The position numbers and the translations under genes were made by a program. The notes below the pieces were generated by a model that did no database searches, was not told the origin of the DNA, and was given only the letters and a program-made list of their open reading frames with translations. 33,821 bases of DNA from an uncultured Synergistales bacterium (GTDB taxonomy: Bacteria > Synergistota > Synergistia > Synergistales > Aminobacteriaceae), in assembly GCA_905233455.1 (NCBI GenBank), contig CAJOES010000013.1, positions 1 through 33,821 on the forward strand, in the 5' to 3' direction. This document shows, piece by piece, positions 15,986 through 23,157 of this stretch (the first letter of the stretch is position 1; each line of letters begins with the position of its first letter).

Positions 15986-17185
15986 TTGAATATAGCAGTA
16001 TTAGGAGGAGGGAATATCGGTACGCAGTTTGCATGTATTTCTGCCTCAAAAGGCCATGACGTGAACATATACACATCAAAGCCTGAACTATGGAGCAGTG
16101 AGCTTGAAGCGCACAATGATGACGGAAGCATAACACGCGGTCAAGTCTCTTTAATCTCTGATGATATATCGCAGGTTCTTGACGGCAGGAATATTATATT
16201 CATCACTTATCCTGCTTTCATGTTCCGTGAAATCTCTGAATTAATCCTTCCCCACATTCATGAAGGCATGTACATGGGCGTTATTCCAGGCACAGGCGGG
16301 GCGGAATATGCTTTCAGCGGGTGCATCAGGAGCGGTGCAGGGCTATTCGGGCTTCAGCGAGTACCTTCCGTTGCGAGAATCATAGAGTACGGCAGAAGCG
16401 TAAGAACTGAGGGCTACAGGAATATGCTTGAACTTGCCTCAATACCTCACAGCGAATCACCGAAACTTGCAGACTTCATATCAGAATTATTCGGTATACC
16501 CTGCGGAGTTCTGCCGAATTACCTGAACGTTACGCTTACACCGAGCAACCCTATCCTGCACACAACAAGACTGCGGACGCTTTTCCATGACTACGGCGAG
16601 TGGAAAATTTACCCGGAAAATCCATTATTCTATGGAGACTGGAGCAATGAATCATCTGAACTTCTCTTCAGGTGTGATGACGAACTGCAGAAGATATGTT
16701 CACTGCTTTACGGTTTGGACATGTCCGGCGTAAAGTCCCTGAAGATTCACTATGAGAGCAGTACACCCGAACAACTAACGCGCAAGATACGAAGCATAAA
16801 GAGCCTGAATAAATTACGTTCTCCCATGAAGGAACATGCAGGAGGATGGATTCCTGATTTCAGCTCAAGATACTTCACAGCAGATTTCCCGTTTGGACTG
16901 GCAATAATTGAGGATATTGCTGACCTACTTAACTTCAGGGCACAAAATATCACTGAAACCATGAAATGGTACAGAGATATTACCGGTGATACTTCACGAT
17001 TCAGTCTCAGCGATTACAATATCAAAAATATGCAGGATTTCTATAACATTTATCAGCAAAAAGGACTTGACAAAATGAAAAAAGCCACCATAATTGACAC
17101 GACACGACACGACACGACACGACACGACACGACACCTATTCTTGTTCTTGAAAGTCGGCTTTCATTACAGGGGGAAGCGGCATGA
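15986..17185 (+). CDS. Octopine/opine dehydrogenase-like protein, with repeat-encoded C-terminal tail
   Basis: 399 residues from a TTG start; AAAGAGGAA lies about 9 bases upstream and no ATG fits. The N-terminus IAVLGGGNIGTQFA (residues 3-16) is a Rossmann NAD(P)-binding motif. TLTPSNPILHTTRL (about 184-197) matches the opine dehydrogenase substrate domain, whose conserved histidine would be H192. Family enzymes reductively join an amino acid and a 2-oxo acid. The last 36 residues (from Met364) differ: they are encoded by a leader-like sequence plus the (GACAC)8 tract and read as two full DTTRH repeats and a partial third. The ancestral enzyme probably ended near residue 363. The stop overlaps the next start (ATGA). 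Loss or gain of one repeat unit would change only the tail and the coupling to the next gene, not the enzyme core. Confidence 0.75.
   Translation: MNIAVLGGGNIGTQFACISASKGHDVNIYTSKPELWSSELEAHNDDGSITRGQVSLISDDISQVLDGRNIIFITYPAFMFREISELILPHIHEGMYMGVIPGTGGAEYAFSGCIRSGAGLFGLQRVPSVARIIEYGRSVRTEGYRNMLELASIPHSESPKLADFISELFGIPCGVLPNYLNVTLTPSNPILHTTRLRTLFHDYGEWKIYPENPLFYGDWSNESSELLFRCDDELQKICSLLYGLDMSGVKSLKIHYESSTPEQLTRKIRSIKSLNKLRSPMKEHAGGWIPDFSSRYFTADFPFGLAIIEDIADLLNFRAQNITETMKWYRDITGDTSRFSLSDYNIKNMQDFYNIYQQKGLDKMKKATIIDTTRHDTTRHDTTPILVLESRLSLQGEAA
17061..17095 (+). promoter_or_regulatory. Repeat-leader module, copy 1 (RBS, start codon, conserved leader)
   Basis: The 35 bases immediately upstream of, and joined to, the GACAC tract carry AAGGA, an ATG at 17075 nine bases later, and the shared CATAATTGAC that runs into the repeats. 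Aligned with copy 2 (18181-18215) with no gaps, 28 of 35 positions match from GACTTGACAA onward. A TATAA-like element lies about 30 bases upstream, as in copy 2. The ATG opens a 36-codon frame identical to the tail of the dehydrogenase and ending on the ATGA of the next gene. Confidence 0.55.
17096..17135 (+). repeat. Pentanucleotide simple-sequence repeat (GACAC)8
   Basis: Eight perfect copies of GACAC. Because 5 is not a multiple of 3, slippage by one unit changes the reading frame. In the present frame translation ends exactly at the ATGA of the next gene. One alternative frame stops at TGA 17149-17151; the other runs past the next start, to about 17330. Confidence 0.95.
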
Positions 17186-18135
17186 AGATAATCACATTCA
17201 GCGACATTGCTTCCCTCAAGATAACCCCTTCAGAATGCAGCAAGTGGGCAGAAGAAGCCATTGCACACAAATCAAGAGCATTGTTGCCGCCAAAAATAAG
17301 CATGAAGCCTTCAGACGGAATATTCTGTAACGTTATGCCCGGCATAATTCCAGCAGATATTTCACCTTTAGGCCATTCAGTTGGCGGAGTCAAAGTAGTA
17401 ACCCGTTATCCGGACAGAAACCCATCACTGGACAGCAAAATATTGTTGTTCAATGCTGACACAGGAGAGAATCTAGCCTTAATGGACGGAAATTTTATTA
17501 CTGCCATGAGAACTGGAGTTGTTGCAGCACATTCCGTAAAACTGTTTGCTAAGAAAAATTATTCCGCTCTTGGGATAATGGGGCTTGGGAACACTGCAAG
17601 AGCCTTTATGCTGGTGCTTGCAGAAACGGACAAGCGCAATATCAGCGTGAAACTCCTGAAGCATAAGGGACAGGAAGAACTGTTTGCGCAGAGATTTTCG
17701 GGCTGTGAGCACCTGAGCTTTGAGTACGTTAATACGCCTGAAGATTTAGTGCAAGGCTCTGATGTTGTGGTGTCTGCCGTAACGTATGCTCCGGAAGATT
17801 TCTGCCGTGATGAATGCTTCGGTGAAGGTGTGCTGATAGTTCCGGTTCACACGCTGGGGTTCACGAACTGTGATCTGTTCTTCGACAAGGTATTTGCTGA
17901 CGACACAGGACACGTAAAACACTTCAGGAACTTCGGAAAATTCCGCTGTTTTGCTGAAGTCTGTGATGTCTTAAACGGTGAGGCCAGAGGACGGGAAAAC
18001 GACAGCGAGAGGATAATCGCCTACAATATAGGAATATCACTGCATGACATAAATTTTGCGGCCCATATACTAGAGAAAGCAAACAATGCCGTAAATGTTG
18101 ATATGCACGAACCTGTAATTAAATTCTGGCTGTAA
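17182..18135 (+). CDS. Ornithine cyclodeaminase / mu-crystallin family protein
   Basis: 317 residues. The family includes NAD(P)-dependent ornithine cyclodeaminases, alanine dehydrogenases and related imine reductases. SVGGVKVVTRYPDRNP (about 66-81) holds the conserved Lys71. ITAMRTGVVAA (about 106-116) is the family signature with Arg110, and LGIMGLGNTARAF (about 130-142) is the nucleotide-binding loop. The C-terminal IIAYNIGISLHDINFAAHI is also typical. Substrate unknown; pairing with an opine-dehydrogenase-like gene suggests a route that builds or interconverts an unusual amino acid. Its start overlaps the upstream stop and there is no strong separate ribosome binding site, so translation probably depends on ribosomes that have read the repeat tract. 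Confidence 0.8.
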   Translation: MKIITFSDIASLKITPSECSKWAEEAIAHKSRALLPPKISMKPSDGIFCNVMPGIIPADISPLGHSVGGVKVVTRYPDRNPSLDSKILLFNADTGENLALMDGNFITAMRTGVVAAHSVKLFAKKNYSALGIMGLGNTARAFMLVLAETDKRNISVKLLKHKGQEELFAQRFSGCEHLSFEYVNTPEDLVQGSDVVVSAVTYAPEDFCRDECFGEGVLIVPVHTLGFTNCDLFFDKVFADDTGHVKHFRNFGKFRCFAEVCDVLNGEARGRENDSERIIAYNIGISLHDINFAAHILEKANNAVNVDMHEPVIKFWL

Positions 18136-18152
18136 GATATTTTGATGATGCG

Positions 18153-18161
18153 TGTTATAAT
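18153..18161 (+). promoter_or_regulatory. Extended -10 promoter for the cytidylyltransferase gene
   Basis: TGT-TATAAT is a perfect extended -10, placed about 36 bases before the start codon. No strong -35 is visible. It would allow the phase-variable gene to be transcribed independently of the genes upstream. Confidence 0.55.
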
Positions 18162-18180
18162 TCATTATCTTACAAGAGAG

Positions 18181-18212
18181 GACTTGACAAAAGCAAAATG
18201 GCTGTCATAATT
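18181..18212 (+). promoter_or_regulatory. Repeat-leader module, copy 2
   Basis: Same layout as copy 1: AGAGAGGA, GACTTGACAAAA, a start codon, and CATAATTGAC leading into the tract. Here the start is the ATG at 18198, six bases further down than the copy 1 ATG; the position of the copy 1 ATG reads AGC. Both starts are in the same frame relative to the repeats. Confidence 0.55.
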
Positions 18213-19130
18213 GACCAGACCAGACCAGACCAGACCAGACCAGACCAGAATTATGCTCAAAATTACCCGCCATTAACACACAATCAATTCAATATTCTTG
18301 ATGCGCTGATTTCATCGGGATATGTTTCTGATGATTTAGCGAATACTCCAGATTTCAATACTCTCTGCAATGCTGGCTGTATATCCGAAGGCAGAATAAC
18401 ATCACGCGGCTATATGGCTCTTGAACCGTACAGGGTAAAACGTGCTGTGTTCATTGCGGCAGGTTTCGGCTCAAGGCTTGTGCCTGTAACGCTGAATACT
18501 CCGAAGCCCCTTGTGCGTGTTAAAGGCAAAAGGATTCTTGACGGGCTGCTTGATGCTGTTCTGTACGCAGGTATACATGAGATATATATAGTGCGCGGCT
18601 ATCTGTCCGAACAGTTTGACCAGCTTCTATACAAGTACCCTATGATAAAGTTCATAGAGAACCCTTCATACAATGAGGCAAATAATATCTCTTCAGCTAT
18701 GTGCGCAAGATACCTTCTGTGCAATGCGTATGTGCTTGAAGCAGATTTGTTGATTCACAATCCCGCCCTGATAAAGAGATACAACTACGCATCAAATTTT
18801 CTCGGAATAAAAAAAGAACGTTCTGATGATTGGTGCTTCAGCGCAAATGATGAGGGCATAATCACATCACAGACTGTAGGAGGACTGAACTGCTTTCAGG
18901 AAGTCGGCATATCCTATTGGAACGACGAGGACGGCAGAAAACTATCCGAACATATACGCCTTGCATGGGAGATGCCCGGAGGTAAAGAGCGTTATTGGGA
19001 TCAGATACCTTTCACAGTTTTTCCGAACGAATACAGAGTAGAAATCAGGGAATGCAGAGAAGAAGACATCATAGAGATTGACACATGGCGAGAACTTAAG
19101 GCCATTGACAAATCTTATGACGTAAATTAA
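18198..19130 (+). CDS. LicC-like CTP:phosphocholine cytidylyltransferase family, N-terminal repeat tract (phase ON)
   Basis: 310 residues. Residues 6-17 are repeat-encoded (DQTRP units). Residues 24-78 look like a winged helix (LTHNQFNILDAL, ITSRGYMALEPYRV). Residues 81-310 are a nucleotidyltransferase: VFIAAGFGSRLVPVT, NTPKPLVRVKGKRI, EIYIVRGYLSEQFDQL, NPSYNEANNISSA and a final ERYWDQIPF/EIDTWRELKAID region. These line up with pneumococcal LicC, which makes CDP-choline for decorating surface polymers. The true substrate here may be another phospho-alcohol or phospho-amine. The current seven GACCA copies keep the gene open; the two other frames stop within about 20 codons after the tract. An APC permease follows 14 bases downstream. 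No choline kinase (LicA) or LicD is in the window. Confidence 0.82.
   Translation: MAVIIDQTRPDQTRPDQNYAQNYPPLTHNQFNILDALISSGYVSDDLANTPDFNTLCNAGCISEGRITSRGYMALEPYRVKRAVFIAAGFGSRLVPVTLNTPKPLVRVKGKRILDGLLDAVLYAGIHEIYIVRGYLSEQFDQLLYKYPMIKFIENPSYNEANNISSAMCARYLLCNAYVLEADLLIHNPALIKRYNYASNFLGIKKERSDDWCFSANDEGIITSQTVGGLNCFQEVGISYWNDEDGRKLSEHIRLAWEMPGGKERYWDQIPFTVFPNEYRVEIRECREEDIIEIDTWRELKAIDKSYDVN
18213..18249 (+). repeat. Pentanucleotide simple-sequence repeat (GACCA)7
   Basis: Seven perfect copies of GACCA followed by GA, placed 15 bases after the start codon of the cytidylyltransferase gene. In the present frame it reads DQTRP and continues into the enzyme. The +1 and +2 frames meet stop codons soon after (TAA at 18274-18276 and TGA near 18299). 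It is the expected arrangement of a contingency locus. Confidence 0.95.
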
Positions 19131-19144
19131 AGGAGTGTTTATCT

Positions 19145-20557
19145 ATGAATGACAGTAATACTTTACTGCGGAGGCTGAGACCGTTAAACGTCTGGGCATT
19201 GGCTTTCGGGTGCGTTATAGGCTGGGGTGCTTTCGTGAATCCCGGCAAGAAGTTTCTGCCTTCTGCGGGCATTGCAGGAACAGGAATAGCCATGATACTT
19301 GGAGCGTTGATTATGATTGTGATTGCGCACAGCTATTCAGAGATGACTGCAAGATACCCTTCTGCCGGAGGGGAATTCACGTTCACCAAAGCATGTTTCG
19401 GGAAGAGGTCTGCATATTTATGCGGGTGGTTTCTTGTGGCTGCATACCTCACTAACGTCCCTATGAACTCTACAGCTTTAGGCCTGATAGTGCATGGATT
19501 GTTTGGGCCTGTACTGCGCGTAGGGTTTCATTATGAGATTGCAGGATTCGATATTTACGCTGGTGAAATGTTCTTTGCGATGGCCGTGCTGCTTTTGCTG
19601 GGAGTGTTCAGCATTAAGGGTGTTCGCGTTGCCGGAGTGATTCAGACGGTTCTTGCTGGATGCTTGGCTGTTTCCGTGATTGCCCTGACGTGCGCGGCTC
19701 TGTCCAGCCCAGAGACTTCTGCGGCTAACATGTATCCGTTATGGGGCTTCGATCGTGCCGGGGCAGGATATATTCCCCATGAAGGAGGCATGAAGATTAC
19801 CGGCAGTGTTCTGGCAATGCTGGCCATAGCTCCGTGGGCGTTCGTGGGGTTCGACACAGTACCGCAGGCGGCTGAAGAGTTCAAGTTCCCGGTGCGCAAG
19901 GTGAATGTAATCATGATTGTAGCGATTATGTTCGGATGCTTCGTGTACGTGGCAAACAACACGATAACTGCTGCTGCTCTGGAGAAATGGCCGGAACTTA
20001 TCATAAACAGCGAATCAACTCCGTGGCTTCTGCTTGCGGCGGCTGAAAAACTTTTGGGTTTCAAGGGAAAAATACTTATCGGGCTTGCTGTCTTCAGTGC
20101 CGTGCTGACGGGGATATTAGGTTTCTACATGGCATCATCAAGGCTGATATTCTCCATGTCCCGCGATGGATACCTGCCGGAATTTCTCAGCAAAGTTGAC
20201 GCAAAACACGGCACTCCCGCAAATGCAATAATCTTCTGCATGATAATATCACTGTCCGGCCCTGTACTTGGGCGCGAAGCTCTCGGCTGGTTTCTGGATA
20301 TGTCTGCTATAGGCGCATCGATAGGCTATGCGTTTACGTGCATGTCTGCGGCAATAACCCTGAGGAAGTCCGGAGGAAGCATAACTGTTCCGGTGCTTGG
20401 TGCGTGTTTCTCGTTTATGTTCATGTTCTTGCAGTTGATTCCTGTGCCGGGACTTGAAGGCGTACATTTCGGGAGTGAATCATATATCATGCTGGCAGTT
20501 TGGATCATGCTCGGTACAGCGTTTTATTTCAGACAGGCAAAAAAAATAACCCCCTAG
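19145..20557 (+). CDS. APC-superfamily amino acid/amine permease
   Basis: 470 residues with about 12 hydrophobic segments. FGCVIGWGAFVNPGKKFLP near the N-terminus is the first APC helix with its unwound substrate site, and SEMTARYPSAGGEFTF is the typical following loop. The middle APWAFVGFDTVPQAAEEFK stretch is the conserved sixth helix region. Family members import amino acids, polyamines, ethanolamine or similar amines. Being last in the cluster, it may supply the amine or amino acid substrate that the upstream enzymes modify, a job filled by LicB in Haemophilus. AAAGGAG lies close before the ATG. The stop codon falls inside the hairpin at 20551-20571. Confidence 0.85.
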   Translation: MNDSNTLLRRLRPLNVWALAFGCVIGWGAFVNPGKKFLPSAGIAGTGIAMILGALIMIVIAHSYSEMTARYPSAGGEFTFTKACFGKRSAYLCGWFLVAAYLTNVPMNSTALGLIVHGLFGPVLRVGFHYEIAGFDIYAGEMFFAMAVLLLLGVFSIKGVRVAGVIQTVLAGCLAVSVIALTCAALSSPETSAANMYPLWGFDRAGAGYIPHEGGMKITGSVLAMLAIAPWAFVGFDTVPQAAEEFKFPVRKVNVIMIVAIMFGCFVYVANNTITAAALEKWPELIINSESTPWLLLAAAEKLLGFKGKILIGLAVFSAVLTGILGFYMASSRLIFSMSRDGYLPEFLSKVDAKHGTPANAIIFCMIISLSGPVLGREALGWFLDMSAIGASIGYAFTCMSAAITLRKSGGSITVPVLGACFSFMFMFLQLIPVPGLEGVHFGSESYIMLAVWIMLGTAFYFRQAKKITP

Positions 20558-20571
20558 ATTCCTTCTAGGGG
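20539..20571 (-). terminator. Intrinsic terminator of the glmU-prs operon
   Basis: On the minus strand CCCCTAGA and TCTAGGGG form a perfect 8-base-pair stem with a five-base loop, followed by GTTATTTTTTTT. It lies just past the prs stop and overlaps the end of the convergent permease gene. Confidence 0.85.
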
Positions 20572-20581
20572 ACTCTATCTG

Positions 20582-21547
20582 TTATTCTGACATACTGCTG
20601 ATCGATTCTTCCTCGTGAACTCTCCTTATTGCTTCGGCGAATATCGGAGCTATCGAAAGCTGCATAATCTTATCCGAGCGTCTGTCTTCAGGTATCGGTA
20701 TCGTGTCGGTAAATATCATCTTCTCGATACATGACTCCTCTATACGCGCTTTAGCCACGCCCGACAGCACAGCATGAGTGGCGCACGCAAAGACTCTCGC
20801 ACAGCCTCTCTCCTTCAGCCCGTCGGCAGCATGGCATATCGTCCCGGCAGTGTCTATAATGTCATCGACAAGTATTGCAGTCCTGCCGCGAATATTCCCT
20901 ACAATGTCCATGACTTCAGATACATTCGCGACATCATATGAGCGTCTCTTGTCCACTATGGCAATATCAGTATCCAGCATAACAGCAAATTTCCGCGCCC
21001 GCGCAACTCCTCCGACATCAGGAGACACAACGACAACTTCATTGCGTGAAAGCTCATCAGCAAGAAAATCCTTGAAGTATTCAGCTAACAGTTTCATTCC
21101 GGTCAAATGGTCAACAGGAATATCAAAGAATCCCTGAATCTGTCCCGCATGAAGATCCGCAGTAATCACCCGGTCAACTCCCCCGTGAGTCAGAAGGTTC
21201 GCGATAAGTTTTGCCGTAATTGGCTCTCTGGGCTTGGCCTTCCTGTCCTGGCGCGCATAGCCGAAATACGGGATCACTGCATTGACGTAGCTCGCTGATG
21301 CCCTCTTCATTGCGTCCGCCATGATGAGAAGCTGCATGATGTTCTCGTTCACTGGCGCGCATGTCGGCTGAATGATGAACACGTCAGACCCTCTAACCGT
21401 CTCATTGAGCGATACGCCTATTTCACCGTCGGAAAAGCGGTAATGTCTCTGGCTCGATAACGGTATATTGAGTTCCCTGCTTATGCGTTCCGAAAACTCC
21501 GGGTGCGCGTCCCCTGAAAATATCTTTAAGCTGTTTCCTCTGGACAA
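20582..21547 (-). CDS. prs: Ribose-phosphate pyrophosphokinase
   Basis: 321 residues. It makes PRPP from ribose 5-phosphate and ATP for nucleotide, histidine and tryptophan synthesis. Diagnostic stretches: FSDGEIGVSLNETVRGSDVF, the YFGYARQDRKAKPREPI catalytic loop, DLHAGQIQGFFDIPVDHL, VVSPDVGGVARARKFA and the PRPP-binding ILVDDIIDTAGT. The start is a TTG two bases after the glmU stop, with GAGGGGG inside the end of glmU, so the two are translated together. The glmU-prs pairing is also found in Bacillus (gcaD-prs). Confidence 0.95.
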   Translation of the reverse strand: MSRGNSLKIFSGDAHPEFSERISRELNIPLSSQRHYRFSDGEIGVSLNETVRGSDVFIIQPTCAPVNENIMQLLIMADAMKRASASYVNAVIPYFGYARQDRKAKPREPITAKLIANLLTHGGVDRVITADLHAGQIQGFFDIPVDHLTGMKLLAEYFKDFLADELSRNEVVVVSPDVGGVARARKFAVMLDTDIAIVDKRRSYDVANVSEVMDIVGNIRGRTAILVDDIIDTAGTICHAADGLKERGCARVFACATHAVLSGVAKARIEESCIEKMIFTDTIPIPEDRRSDKIMQLSIAPIFAEAIRRVHEEESISSMSE

Positions 21548-21549
21548 GA

Positions 21550-22950
21550 TTATTTTTCCCCCTCAGTTTTTGCTGTGCTGTGATTGTGATGCTTCCGTAA
21601 TGACCAGTCCGCTATATTCTTCTGCCGTGCCCTGCCGACAGCAAGAGCATTCTCCTGAACCTCCTGCGTGATGACAGACCCTGCCGCAGTTGCCGCACCG
21701 TCATGAAGTTCAACGGGAGCAACAAACATTGTATTTGACCCGACAAAACAGTTATTGCCGATGAATGTCTTGTTCTTGTGTTCGCCGTCATAGTTGCAGG
21801 TTATGCTTCCCGCGCCGATATTCACGCCATGCCCTAGCGTAGCATCACCCATGTATGACAGGTGAGGGACTTTCGAGCCTTCCCCGATGTGAGAGTTCTT
21901 CAGCTCCACGAATTTTCCCGCAAAAGCATTAGGCTCAAGGCATGAATTGTCCCGTATATAGCAGAAAGGCCCTGCTTTAGCGTTGTCTTTAAGCTCGCTG
22001 TTCTCTATCACGGCATAAGCGGTAATGTTTACGTTCATTCCTATTTTTGCGTTGGTGAGTATTGAACCTGAACCGATAACGCTTCCTTGCCCTATAATGC
22101 TTTTTCCCCATATCTGCACGTCAGGCATGATCACAACGTCAGGCGCAAGCACGGCATCAGAACCGATATAGACGCTTGACGGGTCAGGCATTCTCACGCC
22201 TTCAGCAAGCCAGCGGGACAATATCTCCTCACGCATAACCCGCGAAACTTCCGCAAGTTCCTTCTGCGTGTTCACACCCTGCATTTCTGCTTCAGGCATA
22301 ATGAAAGCTCCCGCAGACATCCCGCCGTCGTTCATCAGGCCAAGCGCGTCCGTAAGGTAATATTCTTTGTGTGCATTGTTGTCGGTGATGAGGTCTATCA
22401 CTCTCTGCAACGCTTCAACCCTGAAGGCATAGCACCCGGCGTTGACCTCGTGAATCTTGCGCTGTTCCTCCGTTGCGTCCCTGAACTCTACGATACTCAC
22501 CCGGCCGTTGTCGCGTATAATCCTTCCGTATGCTCCCGGGTCTTCTGCATTGAACGTGATGACGGTGCAGTCGTCCTTACCGCAGCATGACACTAACTCT
22601 TTGAGGCTTTCGGGCTTCAGGAGCGGCAGATCACCATTCAGCACAACAAGGTTAGCGTAATCCTTCCACCATTCGCGTGCGGATTTTACTGCGTGGCCTG
22701 TTCCTAACTGTTCATGCTGCCATAATATTTTCACTGCCGGGAATTGTTTAACTATATGGGCTTGCACTAATGCTCCCCCTGAACCGATAAGTACTGCTAT
22801 ATTTTCGGGCGGTATTCCGATTGATAGGACGTTCTGAATCACATAATCTATTATGGGTTTGTCCAGAACCTGATGTAAAACTTTAGGTGCTGCGCTCTTC
22901 ATACGTGTGCCTTTTCCTGCGGCCATGATGAGAACGCATAAATTATTCAT
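21550..22950 (-). CDS. glmU: Bifunctional GlcNAc-1-phosphate uridylyltransferase / glucosamine-1-phosphate acetyltransferase
   Basis: 466 residues, normal length. The N-terminal pyrophosphorylase domain has LIMAAGKGTRMKS, KVLHQVLDKPI, QLGTGHAV and LNGDLPLL. The C-terminal left-handed beta-helix acetyltransferase domain (from about 260) has hexapeptide repeats, the AGKFVELKNSHIGEG block and NIGAGSITCNYDG. It forms UDP-GlcNAc for peptidoglycan and surface glycans. GAGGTGAT precedes the ATG. A tRNA-Gln lies 26 bases upstream in the same orientation and is probably cotranscribed. Confidence 0.97.
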   Translation of the reverse strand: MNNLCVLIMAAGKGTRMKSAAPKVLHQVLDKPIIDYVIQNVLSIGIPPENIAVLIGSGGALVQAHIVKQFPAVKILWQHEQLGTGHAVKSAREWWKDYANLVVLNGDLPLLKPESLKELVSCCGKDDCTVITFNAEDPGAYGRIIRDNGRVSIVEFRDATEEQRKIHEVNAGCYAFRVEALQRVIDLITDNNAHKEYYLTDALGLMNDGGMSAGAFIMPEAEMQGVNTQKELAEVSRVMREEILSRWLAEGVRMPDPSSVYIGSDAVLAPDVVIMPDVQIWGKSIIGQGSVIGSGSILTNAKIGMNVNITAYAVIENSELKDNAKAGPFCYIRDNSCLEPNAFAGKFVELKNSHIGEGSKVPHLSYMGDATLGHGVNIGAGSITCNYDGEHKNKTFIGNNCFVGSNTMFVAPVELHDGAATAAGSVITQEVQENALAVGRARQKNIADWSLRKHHNHSTAKTEGEK

Positions 22951-22976
22951 TGTTCACATCACCTCAATAATCATAA

Positions 22977-23050
22977 TGGCTGGGGTGGATGGATTCGAAC
23001 CATCATTACAGGATCCAAAGTCCCGCGTCCTGCCATTGGACGACATCCCA
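22977..23050 (-). tRNA. tRNA-Gln (UUG), CCA encoded
   Basis: A 74-base cloverleaf folds on the minus strand. The acceptor stem TGGGATG pairs with CACCCCA (one A-C mismatch, weak U1-A72 first pair as usual for tRNA-Gln). The anticodon loop is CTTTGGA, giving UUG, and the T-arm is GATGG-TTCGAAT-CCATC. The discriminator G is followed by an encoded CCA. Confidence 0.93.
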
Positions 23051-23065
23051 ACGCAAAACGTAGTA

Positions 23066-23094
23066 ATTATTGCCTAAATATTTTATGCCGTCAA
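23066..23094 (-). promoter_or_regulatory. Promoter of the tRNA-Gln-glmU-prs operon
   Basis: On the minus strand TTGACG (23094-23089), a 17-base spacer and AATAAT (23071-23066) sit just upstream of the tRNA. One mismatch to consensus in each hexamer. Confidence 0.65.
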
Positions 23095-23157
23095 GTTATG
23101 CGCAAAATTTATGTTAATCTTACGTGTTATTTCAATACGGTAAAAGGTGATGAAATT

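Noticed and set aside
17094-17330. Separate 78-codon gene over the GACAC tract
   Set aside because: It is the out-of-frame reading that would arise after slippage and overlaps the start of a clear family gene.
22977-23050. tRNA-Gln as an integration site
   Set aside because: No integrase, no repeat of the tRNA 3' end and no foreign-looking genes beside it.
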